Below are positions 30,619-38,616 of a stretch of 64,000 nucleotides of DNA, piece after piece. The stretch covers positions 1-64,000 of the forward strand of contig BIFP01000052.1 in the NCBI GenBank assembly GCA_005402585.1, given 5' to 3'. This stretch comes from Micromonosporaceae bacterium KJ-029. GTDB lineage: Bacteria; Actinomycetota; Actinomycetes; Mycobacteriales; Micromonosporaceae. The notes below the pieces were generated by a model that worked only from the letters and a program-made list of their open reading frames with translations, had not been told where the DNA came from and did no database searches. The stretch's first letter is position 1, and the number at the start of each line of letters is the position of its first letter. A program made the translations under genes and the position numbers.

Positions 30619-31422
30619 GTGCCGACGGAGATCCGGAACGAGCGGGAGGCTCGGCAGCTGAGGCAGCTGCTGGCCGGCCCGGAGTGGCCGGCGGCGGTGC
30701 CGCCGGTCGAGGTGGCGACGGGCACACCCGTCGGAACCGAATCTTCTGGTAGGCCCGGACGCGTATCCTCGGCGAGGAAGCATCCGACCCGAGGGGATGT
30801 GCGGTTGACCACCGAGAAGACGGACGAGCGCAGGGCCCGGTTCGAGCGGGACGCAATGCCATTCGTCGATCAGCTGTACGCGGCCGGCCTACGGATGACG
30901 CGTAACCCGGCGGATGCCGAGGACCTGGTCCAGGAGACCTACCTCAAGGCGTACGCGGCCTTCCACCAGTTCGAGCAGGGCACGAACCTCAAGGCCTGGC
31001 TCTACCGGATCCTGACCAACACCTACATCAACTCGTACCGGAAGCGGCAGCGCCAGCCGGTGCAGGCGCCGACCGACGAGATCACCGACTGGCAGCTCGC
31101 CGAGGCGGAGTCGCACACCTCCAGCGGGCTGCGGTCCGCCGAGACCGAGGCGCTCGACCGGCTGCCCGACAGTGATGTCAAGGAGGCCCTCCAGCAGCTG
31201 CCGGAGGAGTTCCGGCTGGCCGTCTACCTGACCGATGTCGAGGGCTTCTCCTACAAGGAGGTCGCCGACATCATGGGCACGCCGATCGGTACCGTGATGT
31301 CGCGGTTGCACCGAGGCCGTCGTAATCTGCGCAAGCTGCTTGAGGGCTACGCCGCGGAGCGCGGCTTCTCCGCCGCGCCGTCGGCGCGGAGTTCAGCCGC
31401 TGCCAGTGGCCGGGAGGTGTGA
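30619..31422 (+). CDS. sigR: SigR/SigH-type ECF sigma factor (long and short forms)
   Basis: Redox-stress ECF sigma factor of the SigR (Streptomyces) / SigH (Mycobacterium) group. Region 2: DAEDLVQETYLKAY and NLKAWLYRILTNTYINSYRK. Region 4: LPEEFRLAVYLTDVEGFSYKEVADIMGTPIGTVMSRLHRGRR. The canonical short form starts at GTG 30799 or TTG 30805 after GAGGGGA (about 205 residues). The frame stays open and codon-biased to GTG 30619, which has its own strong ribosome-binding site and a SigR-type promoter, adding 60 residues as in S. coelicolor SigR-prime. rsrA follows one base after the stop. Confidence 0.93.
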   Translation: MPTEIRNEREARQLRQLLAGPEWPAAVPPVEVATGTPVGTESSGRPGRVSSARKHPTRGDVRLTTEKTDERRARFERDAMPFVDQLYAAGLRMTRNPADAEDLVQETYLKAYAAFHQFEQGTNLKAWLYRILTNTYINSYRKRQRQPVQAPTDEITDWQLAEAESHTSSGLRSAETEALDRLPDSDVKEALQQLPEEFRLAVYLTDVEGFSYKEVADIMGTPIGTVMSRLHRGRRNLRKLLEGYAAERGFSAAPSARSSAAASGREV

Positions 31423-31423
31423 C

Positions 31424-31711
31424 GTGAGCTGTGGAGATCCGCACGAGACGGATTGCCGTGAGGTTCTCGCCGAGGTCTACCTCTACCTCGACCTGGAGTG
31501 CGCGCAGGAGCGCCGGGCGCTGATCAGCCATCATCTCGACGAGTGCGGCCCGTGCCTGCGGGAGTACGGCATCGAGCAGGAGGTCAAGGCACTCGTGGCC
31601 CGCTGCTGCGGCAACGAGTCCGCGCCGGACGAGCTGCGCGAGCGGCTGCGGGTGCGGCTGAGCGAGATCGTCGTTTTCGAGAGCACCGAGTCACGCGAAC
31701 TGGCCGACTGA
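31424..31711 (+). CDS. rsrA: Zinc anti-sigma factor RsrA/RshA
   Basis: A 95-residue redox switch that binds and inactivates the sigma factor encoded just upstream, releasing it when oxidised. The zinc and disulfide residues Cys11, His37, Cys41 and Cys44 (HHLDECGPC) fall at the same numbers as in Streptomyces RsrA from memory. The opening SCGDPHETDC and the CCG at 67-69 are also shared. GTG start with GGGAGGTGTGAC before it, one base after the sigma stop, so translation is coupled. Followed by a perfect terminator at 31760-31790. Confidence 0.95.
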   Translation: MSCGDPHETDCREVLAEVYLYLDLECAQERRALISHHLDECGPCLREYGIEQEVKALVARCCGNESAPDELRERLRVRLSEIVVFESTESRELAD

Positions 31712-31759
31712 GCCGATCACGACCACGAATTCCGGTGTGTGACGGGATCCCATATGACG

Positions 31760-31790
31760 ACGCCGGTGGCCCGAGTCGGGCCACCGGCGT
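31760..31790. terminator. Bidirectional terminator after rsrA
   Basis: A perfect 31-base palindrome (15-bp arms around one central base) between rsrA and the convergent bL37 gene. Confidence 0.8.
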
Positions 31791-31831
31791 TTCGCTGACC
31801 GGCCGCGGGCGTGCCGCGACCGCCCGCCAGC

Positions 31832-31906
31832 TCAGGAGTTGGGGCGCTTGCCGTGGTTGGCGGCGCTCTTCTTACGGGCCTTCTTCTTACGGGCCTTCTT
31901 CGCCAT
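31832..31906 (-). CDS. Ribosomal protein bL37 (24 residues)
   Basis: A 24-codon gene. The product opens MAKKARKKKARKK and ends SAANHGKRPNS. This basic head and the ANHGKRPN tail match the actinobacterial 50S protein bL37 first seen in mycobacterial ribosome structures. GAGGAGGTCAGC lies directly before the ATG at 31906. It is a single-gene unit, convergent with rsrA across a perfect terminator and divergent from the biotinyl-carrier gene. Easily missed by length-filtered annotation. Confidence 0.9.
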   Translation of the reverse strand: MAKKARKKKARKKSAANHGKRPNS

Positions 31907-32108
31907 GCTGACCTCCTCGTGATGGTCGGATCACCTGCGCACGACCTCGGCGCCGGTGCAGGTACCGGTCCTCCCGGCGCCAGGGTCCGACCCGTTGATG
32001 CTAGTGCCGTAGCCGCTGACGGACCGTCGCCGGGGCTGCTCCTCGCCCATGGACGGTCGCCGCATGATTGGATACGTCGCAGGCAGTTGCGAGAGAAGGG
32101 GCCGGGAG

Positions 32109-32324
32109 ATGGCCGAGGAGATCCGCGCCGAGATGGTGGCGAACGTCTGGAAGGTCGTCGCGTCGGCCGGGGACACCGTGTCCGAGGGGGACACGCTGGT
32201 GATCCTGGAGTCGATGAAGATGGAGATCCCGGTGGTCGCCGAGTCCGACGGTGTCGTGCAGCAGCTCGCCGTGAACGAGGGCGACGTGGTGCAGGACGGC
32301 GACCTGATCGCGGTGATCGGTTGA
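32109..32324 (+). CDS. Biotin/lipoyl attachment protein (TB7.3-like)
   Basis: A 71-residue free-standing carrier domain. The biotinylation site is ESMKMEIPV with the target Lys between the two Met residues; the lipoyl/biotinyl hammerhead fold is complete (SEGDTLVI, NEGDVVQDGDLIAVIG). It resembles M. tuberculosis TB7.3 (Rv3221c), also next to the sigma/anti-sigma pair. A biotin ligase would be needed in trans. The partner carboxylase is not present here. GGGGCCGGGAG precedes the ATG. Its stop overlaps the next gene's TTG start by 4 bases. Confidence 0.93.
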   Translation: MAEEIRAEMVANVWKVVASAGDTVSEGDTLVILESMKMEIPVVAESDGVVQQLAVNEGDVVQDGDLIAVIG

Positions 32325-32839
32325 CCGGCCCGCTGGTCCGGCCGGCGGAGCCGGCCGACTTCGCCGGGGTGGCCCGGCTCACCGTCGCCGCGTACGAGGC
32401 TGACGGCCAGCTCAAGGGTGAGAACGGCTACGGGGACGTGCTGGCCGACGTGGCTGGCCGGGCGGAGCATGGCGAGATCCTGGTCGCCACCGACCCGGCA
32501 ACCGGCCAGCTGCTCGGTTCGGTCACCTTCGTCCTGCCCGGCAGCCGGTACGCCGAGCTGTGCGGCCCGGGCGAGGCCGAGTTCCGGATGCTGGCGGTGG
32601 ACCCGGCGGCGCAGGGCCGGGGCGCGGGCGCGGCGCTGGTCGAGGCGTGCGTGGCGCGGGCGACCGAACTGAACTGCGGAGCCCTGCTGATCTGCGTACG
32701 CGCCGGTCTCGCCGAGTCGGCCCACCGCCTCTACCAGCGTCGTGGCTTCGTCCGCGTCCCAGAACGGGACTGGACGCCCCTACCCGGGGTCGACCTGCTC
32801 GCCCTACGACTGGCCCTCACCGCGGCGCCACCCGGCTAG
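32321..32839 (+). CDS. GNAT N-acetyltransferase
   Basis: A 172-residue acetyl-CoA-dependent acyltransferase. The acetyl-CoA motif is MLAVDPAAQGRGAGAALV, with the beta-bulge strand FRMLAVD before it, and the C-terminal LYQRRGFVRVPERDW is typical. TTG at 32321 overlaps the biotinyl-carrier stop (TTGA), so the two are cotranslated. The acyl acceptor cannot be inferred. The residues before this TTG in the open frame lack coding character. Confidence 0.85.
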   Translation: MTGPLVRPAEPADFAGVARLTVAAYEADGQLKGENGYGDVLADVAGRAEHGEILVATDPATGQLLGSVTFVLPGSRYAELCGPGEAEFRMLAVDPAAQGRGAGAALVEACVARATELNCGALLICVRAGLAESAHRLYQRRGFVRVPERDWTPLPGVDLLALRLALTAAPPG

Positions 32840-32848
32840 GTTCCCGCC

Positions 32849-32867
32849 GATCTTGCACTTTCCGTTC
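32849..32867 (+). repeat. Arm-like copy of the 3254-3302 palindrome
   Basis: GATCTTGCACTTTCCGTTC here differs from the 3254 arm only by GC in place of GGAC. It lies between convergent genes and overlaps the stop codon of the minus-strand membrane protein gene. Confidence 0.6.
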
Positions 32868-33240
32868 AGCCGATCGCGACGGGCAGGGCGAGGGCGGTGA
32901 GCGTGATCGAGACCGGCACCATCACGTTCCGCTCCGAGTGGCTCCGGGAGAGCGCGTTCGGCGCGATGGACAGCGCGAAGTATCCGAACACGATCCACAT
33001 CGCGATCCGCGCGACCGGCGCGGCGAGCACGTCGATCAGGTCCGCGCGATCGAGGGCGATCGCCGCTATGACCGCGTACACGACGATCGACACCGCGCTG
33101 CCGAGCCGGAGCGGGAGGGGCAGCACCTCGTGCCGGCCACCCCAGGCGAACCGGCCGAGCGGTGCGCCGAGCGCGAGTGCGACCTGAAAGGCCGCGAGGA
33201 GGGCGAGGAGGACGACGAGGGCGATGGCGGCGAGGGGCAC
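32866..33240 (-). CDS. Small four-helix membrane protein
   Basis: A 124-residue protein with about four hydrophobic segments and short loops (VPLAAIALVVLLALLAAF, GSAVSIVVYAVIAAIAL, IAMWIVFGYFALSIAPN, then VPVSITLTALALPV). Similar small proteins of unknown role are common in actinomycetes. GTG at 33240 with TACACT 6 bases upstream points to a leaderless transcript. Convergent with the GNAT gene. No cofactor or catalytic motif is visible. Confidence 0.75.
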   Translation of the reverse strand: MPLAAIALVVLLALLAAFQVALALGAPLGRFAWGGRHEVLPLPLRLGSAVSIVVYAVIAAIALDRADLIDVLAAPVARIAMWIVFGYFALSIAPNALSRSHSERNVMVPVSITLTALALPVAIG

Positions 33241-33296
33241 CGCGTCAGTGTAGTGATCATCGGTGCGTGGCCGGTCACTCCTCGGCGGCGGGTGGC

Positions 33297-33869
33297 TCAG
33301 CCACTCGCGGCGATCGCGGCGAGCAACTCGTCGGCGACCTCCAGCGCCACCCGCTTGCGCTCGGCGTCGGTGATGTCGGGGGTGCGTACGGCGAACCAGC
33401 TGCTGTGCACCGCGAAGATCGCCAGTACTGCCCGCAGTTGGGCGCCGGGTGACTCGTCCCCGGCGGAGAGCACCGTGGCCAGCCGGAACATCCGCCCGCG
33501 CATCTCCCGGCCGGCGGAGAGGCTCTTCAGCGCCGTCTGGTTCTGCTCGAAGAAGCGCATCACCGACGGCTCCTCGCTGCTGAACATCGCGTCGGCGTAC
33601 CGCTCGATGACCGTGCGCCGGGTGGCCAGGGTGGCCGGCTGGGACTCGGCCCAAGCGATCAGCGCGTCCATCCGCTCCAGCCGGTCCTCGACCACGCTGG
33701 TGACGATCTCGTCCTTGCTCTTGAAGTGGTAGTAGAGCGCGGCCTTGGTCACGTTGAGCCGTTCGGCGACCTCCCGCAGCGAGGTCGCCTCGTAACCCTG
33801 CTCGGTGAAGAGTTCCAGCGCGACGGCCTTGATCCGCTCCCGCGTGCCGCCGCCTGTGCTCTGGCTCAC
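33297..33869 (-). CDS. TetR-family repressor of the divergent exporter
   Basis: A 190-residue TetR/AcrR regulator. The helix-turn-helix at the N-terminus is AVALELFTEQGYEATSLREVAERLNVTKAALYYHFKSKDE; the rest is an all-helical ligand domain of the QacR-like length. GTG at 33869 is preferred since AGGTGG lies 5 bases before it; GTG 33878 overlaps that site. Divergent from the MDR exporter across 113 bases containing two palindromes that are its probable operators. The inducing ligand is likely a substrate of the pump (inference). Confidence 0.9.
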   Translation of the reverse strand: MSQSTGGGTRERIKAVALELFTEQGYEATSLREVAERLNVTKAALYYHFKSKDEIVTSVVEDRLERMDALIAWAESQPATLATRRTVIERYADAMFSSEEPSVMRFFEQNQTALKSLSAGREMRGRMFRLATVLSAGDESPGAQLRAVLAIFAVHSSWFAVRTPDITDAERKRVALEVADELLAAIAASG

Positions 33870-33887
33870 TCGTACCACCTAATCCGC

Positions 33888-33945
33888 TTGACGGTCGTTC
33901 GCCGTCAAACTTACCGTCCGGCTAGTAAGGTGGCTAGCCGGACGG
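33888..33945. promoter_or_regulatory. Two palindromic operators between tetR and the MDR pump
   Basis: Site 1: TTGACGG (33888-33894) and CCGTCAA (33902-33908), 7-base spacer. Site 2: CCGTCCGGCTAG (33914-33925) and its exact complement at 33934-33945, 8-base spacer, flanked by CTTAC and GTAAG. Both lie in the divergent promoter region. Confidence 0.65.
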
Positions 33946-33982
33946 CAGGTAAGGCGCCGCATCTCAGGGGGAGAGCGTACCG

Positions 33983-35563
33983 ATGGCCCAGCAAACCCAG
34001 GCTCCCGTGCGACCCAATGTCCGGGTCGTGCTGTTCGGCCTGATGATCGCCATGATGCTGGCGATGCTCGACAACATGATCGTCAGCACGGCGCTGCCGC
34101 GTATCGTCGGCGAGTTCGGGGGGCTCAACCACTTCACCTGGGTGGTGACCGCGTACGTGCTGGGCACCACCGTCTCCACCCCGATCTGGGGCAAGCTGGG
34201 CGACCTCTACGGCCGCAAGGCGGTCTTCCTCACCGCCGTGGTGATCTTCCTGCTCGGCTCCGCGCTGTGCGGGATGGCCGGCTCGGTGATCTTCGGTGGC
34301 CCCGACGACGGCATGGTCCAGCTGATCGCCTTCCGGGCCGTGCAGGGTCTGGGCGCCGGCGGCCTGATGGTCGGCGTGATGGCGATCATCGGTGACCTGG
34401 TCCCGCCCCGGGAGCGTGGTCGCTACCAGGGCATGATCGCCGGAATCATGGCCATCGCGATGGTGGCCGGCCCGCTGGTCGGTGGCTTCATCACCGACCA
34501 CCTCTCCTGGCGTTGGGCGTTCTACGTCAACCTGCCGCTGGGCGGCGTGGCGCTGGTGCTGCTCATCGCCACCATGCACCTGCCCAAGTACCGCACCGAG
34601 CACCGCATCGACTGGCTCGGCGCCGCGCTGCTGTCGGTCGGTATCACCGCGATCGTGCTGATCACCACCTGGGGCGGAAACGAGTACGCCTGGGCCTCCC
34701 CGCAGATCCTCGGCCTCGCCGGGCTGGCCGTCGCCGCGCTGGTGACCTTCGGGTTCGTCGAGCGGCGAGCCGCCGAGCCGATCCTGCCGCTGGGACTGTT
34801 CGCCAACCGGAACTTCGCCCTCATCTCGGTGATCGGCTTCCTGCTCGGCTTCGCGATGTTCGGCGCGATGAACTTCCTGCCGCTCTACCAGCAGACCGTG
34901 CAGGGTGCCTCGGCCACCAACTCCGGCCTGCTGCTGCTGCCGCTGATGTTCGGCATGCTGGTGGTCTCGCTGGTCGTCGGCCGGGCGATCACCCGGACCG
35001 GGCGGTACCGGATCTACCCGATCGTCGGCGGCGCGGTGATGGCCGTCGGGCTCGGCCTGCTGAGCCTGCTGGACGTGGGCACCAGCAAAATCGAGTCGTC
35101 GCTCTACATGATCGTGCTCGGGGTCGGCATGGGCTTCCTCATGCAGACGTCGATGCTGATCGCGCAGAACAGCGTCGAGCAGAAGGACCTCGGCGCGGCC
35201 AGCGGCGCGGCCACCTTCTTCCGCTCCATCGGTGGGTCGTTCGGCATCTCGCTGTTCGGCGCCATCTTCGCCAACCGGCTCGCCGGCAGCGCGGCCGGCG
35301 GCGCGTTCGGCGGCGGGGGCGAGGGCAGCGCGGGGATGAACATCGAGCAGCTCAAGGAACTGCCGGCACAGGCCCGTGAGCTGGTGCTGGGCGGGCTCGC
35401 CGACGCGATCTCGCACGTCTTCCTGTGGGCGGTGCTCTTCGCCGTGGTGGTACCGGTGCTCGCCTGGTTCATCCGGGAGATCCCGCTGCGTACCAGCAAC
35501 GAGGTACCGAGCACCCCGGAGGAGCAGGCCGAGACCGCCCTCGCCCGCACCCCGTCGGCCTGA
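33983..35563 (+). CDS. MFS multidrug exporter, DHA2 (EmrB/QacA-like)
   Basis: A 526-residue, 14-segment drug-proton antiporter. Motif A, GKLGDLYGRKAVF, motif C-like GPLVGGFITDHLSWRWAFYVNLP and the start MIAMMLAMLDNMIVSTALP are those of DHA2 pumps. Between segments 13 and 14 there is a glycine-rich loop (AGGAFGGGGEGSAG). GGGGGAGAG precedes the ATG. Divergent from, and presumably repressed by, the adjacent TetR regulator through the palindromes at 33888-33945. Substrates are not predictable. Followed by a GGGCCC-type repeat. Confidence 0.92.
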   Translation: MAQQTQAPVRPNVRVVLFGLMIAMMLAMLDNMIVSTALPRIVGEFGGLNHFTWVVTAYVLGTTVSTPIWGKLGDLYGRKAVFLTAVVIFLLGSALCGMAGSVIFGGPDDGMVQLIAFRAVQGLGAGGLMVGVMAIIGDLVPPRERGRYQGMIAGIMAIAMVAGPLVGGFITDHLSWRWAFYVNLPLGGVALVLLIATMHLPKYRTEHRIDWLGAALLSVGITAIVLITTWGGNEYAWASPQILGLAGLAVAALVTFGFVERRAAEPILPLGLFANRNFALISVIGFLLGFAMFGAMNFLPLYQQTVQGASATNSGLLLLPLMFGMLVVSLVVGRAITRTGRYRIYPIVGGAVMAVGLGLLSLLDVGTSKIESSLYMIVLGVGMGFLMQTSMLIAQNSVEQKDLGAASGAATFFRSIGGSFGISLFGAIFANRLAGSAAGGAFGGGGEGSAGMNIEQLKELPAQARELVLGGLADAISHVFLWAVLFAVVVPVLAWFIREIPLRTSNEVPSTPEEQAETALARTPSA

Positions 35564-35617
35564 AAGGAAGGGCCCCTTCTTAACGCCTGGCGTAGAGGAG
35601 GGGCCCCCTCCTAACAT
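35564..35617 (-). repeat. GGGCCC/GTTAA repeat, copy 2
   Basis: The same element as at 23933, in reverse orientation: AAGGAAGGGCCCC, TTAACGCCT, then GGGGCCCCC and TAACATC. It starts one base after the exporter stop codon and faces the convergent TPR gene, so it may act as terminator. Confidence 0.8.
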
Positions 35618-35688
35618 CTCCACCGCCTGACGCCGTGTCCCGCCCCGGCGGGACGCGGGGCGTCGCGCGTCCGGCGGGCCATCGGCCG

Positions 35689-37362
35689 TCAGGACGGTGG
35701 GGGGCCGGGGATGTGCGGCCGGAACGGGCGCAGGAGGCGATGCAGCAGGGCGCGTAGCCGGTGGCGCCGCCGACCGGCGGTCGCGCCGGCCAGCGACCGG
35801 GCCAGGGCGGTGGTGTCCGGGTCCAGGTCGGGGGTGGCCAGGGCCAGGTGGGCCAGCGAGGCGGCGGCCGGCAGCGGGCGCTCCCGGGCCGCCTCGGCCA
35901 CCGCCGTGAGCCGTTCGGCAACCACCCGGGCCACGTCGGACCGGACCGACGGATCGACCCAGGCGGCGGTCACCAGGGCGAACAGGGCTGCCTCTGCGGC
36001 CTCCACCCCGTGGGCCAGCTCCAGCAGCACCCGTCGTCGGGTCGAGTCGGCCCACGGCTCGTCGGTGCGGTGGTGCAGCAGACCGAGGCAGGTCCACACC
36101 TGCACGCAGCGCACCCACAGCGCCGGGTCCTGGCTGGAGAGCACCCGGCCCAGCGCGGTCTGCGGGGTCTCGGGCGGGTGGGCCAGCAGGCCGAGCAGGT
36201 CGGGCAGGTCGAGGGTGGCCAGGCCGACCGCCGTGTCGTACGCCGCCGGTGGGTGTGGCCAGGCGGGATGGGCGAGCTGGCGCAGCCGGCGCGCCGCCTC
36301 CGCCGACGGTGGCGCCGGGGCGACCGGCCCCGACGCGTCGCCCGCCGTCGCGGTGTTCCGCTGGCGCAGTGGCCCACGTGCCGGGGTCAACTGTCCCAGC
36401 CACGGTCGGCCACGGCAGCACTCGGCCAGGTCGCCGTGCTCGTGCGAGTCGTCCGGGTGGTCCCGGACGTAGTCGGCCAGCGCGACCAGGTGGCGTACGT
36501 CGCCGTCGCGCTGGAACCGCAGCCGGTGCGCGGTGTGCACCGCGCAGTCGAAGGACGGGTTCCGGGCCAGCGCGCGTTCGATCCAGCCGAGCGCCTCCTG
36601 GAGCTGGCCGTGGTCGGCCAGGGTGCCGGCGATGTCGGCGTACACCGCCAGGTCGTCCGGGTCGTGGTCGACGGCGCGGCGCAGCGCGGCGAGCGCCTCC
36701 CGGGTCCGGCCGGCGCTGCGCAGCGCGTACCCGAGCCAGACCTCGCCCATCTTCGACGGCGCGGCGCGTACGCCCCGGCTGGCCCAGCGGACCGCGAGGG
36801 TGACCTCGCCCACCCGCCGGGCCAGCGCGGACGCCGTGCCCAGCAGCAGACCGTGCTCGGGGTGGACGGTGACCGCGTTGCGGGCCAGCGTCAGGTACGC
36901 CGCCAGGGTTGCCCGGTCGGCCGGTGGCACCGGATCGGGCGCGGCGGCACAGACCTGCATCAGGACCCGGGCCGCCCGGTCGGGGCCGATCCGCTCGGCC
37001 AGCTCGGGCGCGGTCACCCAGGGGACCCCCGCCCAGTCCGCCCCGGGTGCGTTCGCGGTGGCGGCGACCAGCAGGTCGAGACCCTCGGCGGGGCGGCCGG
37101 CCGCGGCGAGCAGGTGCGCCCGGGCGACCACCGCCCCGACGAACGTGTGGTGTTGCAGGGGGAAGAGATCCAGCCCACCGTCACCGCCGGCCACGGCGAG
37201 CCGGGCGAGGATCTCGTGCACCTCGGGCAGCGTCGGGGCCCGGGCCAGCGCGCCAGCCACATGGTCGGCGGCGTGCGCCAGGTCGCCGGAGTCCAGGGCC
37301 CGCCGGGCCCGGGCCAGTTCCTCCGTCGCCGGCAACGCCCGGTCGTCCGTTCCCTCGGCCAC
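35689..37362 (-). CDS. TPR-repeat protein, unknown role
   Basis: A 557-residue soluble protein. Tetratricopeptide-type helices are visible in the N-terminal half (ALDSGDLAHAADHVAGALARAP; LGYALRSAGRTREALAALRRAV; ADIAGTLADHGQLQEALGWIERAL). The C-terminal half is Leu/Ala-rich with a proline- and arginine-rich end. GTG at 37362 follows GAGAGG. No catalytic motif or membrane anchor. Such proteins often scaffold or regulate by protein binding. The neighbours on both sides are on the opposite strand and give no functional link. Confidence 0.75.
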   Translation of the reverse strand: MAEGTDDRALPATEELARARRALDSGDLAHAADHVAGALARAPTLPEVHEILARLAVAGGDGGLDLFPLQHHTFVGAVVARAHLLAAAGRPAEGLDLLVAATANAPGADWAGVPWVTAPELAERIGPDRAARVLMQVCAAAPDPVPPADRATLAAYLTLARNAVTVHPEHGLLLGTASALARRVGEVTLAVRWASRGVRAAPSKMGEVWLGYALRSAGRTREALAALRRAVDHDPDDLAVYADIAGTLADHGQLQEALGWIERALARNPSFDCAVHTAHRLRFQRDGDVRHLVALADYVRDHPDDSHEHGDLAECCRGRPWLGQLTPARGPLRQRNTATAGDASGPVAPAPPSAEAARRLRQLAHPAWPHPPAAYDTAVGLATLDLPDLLGLLAHPPETPQTALGRVLSSQDPALWVRCVQVWTCLGLLHHRTDEPWADSTRRRVLLELAHGVEAAEAALFALVTAAWVDPSVRSDVARVVAERLTAVAEAARERPLPAAASLAHLALATPDLDPDTTALARSLAGATAGRRRHRLRALLHRLLRPFRPHIPGPPPS

Positions 37363-37460
37363 CTCGTCCTCTCACTGGTCGGTACCGACGGTTGCGCGGT
37401 GAGGTCGGGTCAGCGTAGGTGACGACACCCAATTTTGGTGATCACCTGCGCGGTGCTGCT

Positions 37461-37509
37461 CGTTTGATTGCTCAGAGTGGATGAAAGGTGCAACACTGAG
37501 CAGCAAACG
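37461..37509. promoter_or_regulatory. Inverted repeat before the SIS gene
   Basis: CGTTTGATTGCTCAG (37461-37475) pairs with CTGAGCAGCAAACG (37496-37509) apart from one bulged base and one central mismatch. It ends 29 bases before the GTG of the SIS-domain gene. It may be an operator or a leader hairpin. Confidence 0.45.
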
Positions 37510-37538
37510 CGCGGGTATCGCGCAGGGGAGGAGTTTTC

Positions 37539-38591
37539 GTGACGCGCCCAGGAAGCGGCATGGCCGCCGACATCGACGAGCAGCCGGCGGGCTACGAGCG
37601 GCTGCTCTCCGCCGACCACGCCGCACCGATCGCCCGGGTCGCGGCGGCCGTCGCCGCGCGCCGACCCCGACACGTGGTGTTCACCGCGCGGGGCACCTCC
37701 GACCACGCCGCGCTGTACGCGGCCTACCTCACCGAGATCCGCCTCGGCCTGCCGGCCGGGCTCGCCTCGCCGAGCGCGATAACCCTCTTCGGCGCCCGGC
37801 CCGATCTCTCCGACGCCCTGGTCGTCGGGGTCAGCCAGAGCGGCGGCTCGCCCGACCTGGCCGAGGTGCTCCGGGTGGCCCGGGACTCCGGCGCGCTCAC
37901 CCTCGCGGTCACCAACGCGCCGGACTCCCCACTGGCGACCACCGCCGAGTTGTCCGTCGACATCGCGGCCGGGCACGAACGCGCGGTGGCAGCCACCAAG
38001 ACGTACACCGCCGAGCTGCTCGCCCTGCTGATGCTGGTGGAGGGGATCCGGGCCGGCGACGGCGCACTGCCCGAGGAGGAACGCCGCGCCCTGGCCGCCC
38101 TGCCCGAGCTGGCCGCCCGTACCCTTTCCGACCCCACCCCGGCCCAGCTCGCACCGCGCTACCGGTTCGCCGCCCAGCTGGTCACCACCGGCCGGGGGTA
38201 CGCGTACCCGACCGCGCGGGAGGCCGCGCTGAAGCTGATGGAGACCTCGTACCTGCCGGCGCTGGCCTTCTCCGGCGCCGACCTGCTGCACGGCCCGCTC
38301 GCCATGACCGACCCGGACGTGCCGGTGCTGGCCGTGGTCGGATCCGGACCGGGCGGGCGGGCGATGGGCGAGGTGCTGCCCCGGCTCGGCGAGCGCCGCG
38401 CCGACGTGGTCGTGGTCGGCTCCGCCGAGGTGGAGGGGGCCACCCGCGTCGCCGTACCCGAGGTCGACGAGCGGTACGCCCCGCTGCTGGACATTCTGCC
38501 GTTGCAGCGGCTGGCCCTCGCCCTCGCGTTGGCCCGGGGTGAGGATCCGGACGCGCCACGGGGGCTGAAGAAGGTCACCGCGACGATGTGA
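37539..38591 (+). CDS. SIS-domain aminosugar-phosphate protein, GlmS C-half-like
   Basis: A 350-residue protein made of two SIS (sugar isomerase) domains and lacking the glutaminase domain of GlmS. Features: RGTSDHAALYAAYL, SQSGGSPDL (phosphosugar-binding Ser loop), TKTYTAELLAL, EAALKLMETSYLPA, and the C-terminal LKKVTATM that mirrors the GlmS end LKEVTATM-like. This fits glucosamine-6-phosphate deaminase of the NagB-II type or an isomerase. GTG start with GGGGAGGAG before it. A 49-base inverted repeat lies upstream. pdtaS follows after 25 bases. Confidence 0.82.
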   Translation: MTRPGSGMAADIDEQPAGYERLLSADHAAPIARVAAAVAARRPRHVVFTARGTSDHAALYAAYLTEIRLGLPAGLASPSAITLFGARPDLSDALVVGVSQSGGSPDLAEVLRVARDSGALTLAVTNAPDSPLATTAELSVDIAAGHERAVAATKTYTAELLALLMLVEGIRAGDGALPEEERRALAALPELAARTLSDPTPAQLAPRYRFAAQLVTTGRGYAYPTAREAALKLMETSYLPALAFSGADLLHGPLAMTDPDVPVLAVVGSGPGGRAMGEVLPRLGERRADVVVVGSAEVEGATRVAVPEVDERYAPLLDILPLQRLALALALARGEDPDAPRGLKKVTATM

Positions 38592-38616
38592 CCGCCGGCG
38601 TGGCACGCTGGTCGGC

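Noticed and set aside
33911..36421. Minus-strand ORF of 836 codons
   Set aside because: Runs antisense through the MDR exporter and then out of phase with the TPR gene; rich in His, Arg and Gly, no recognisable domain.
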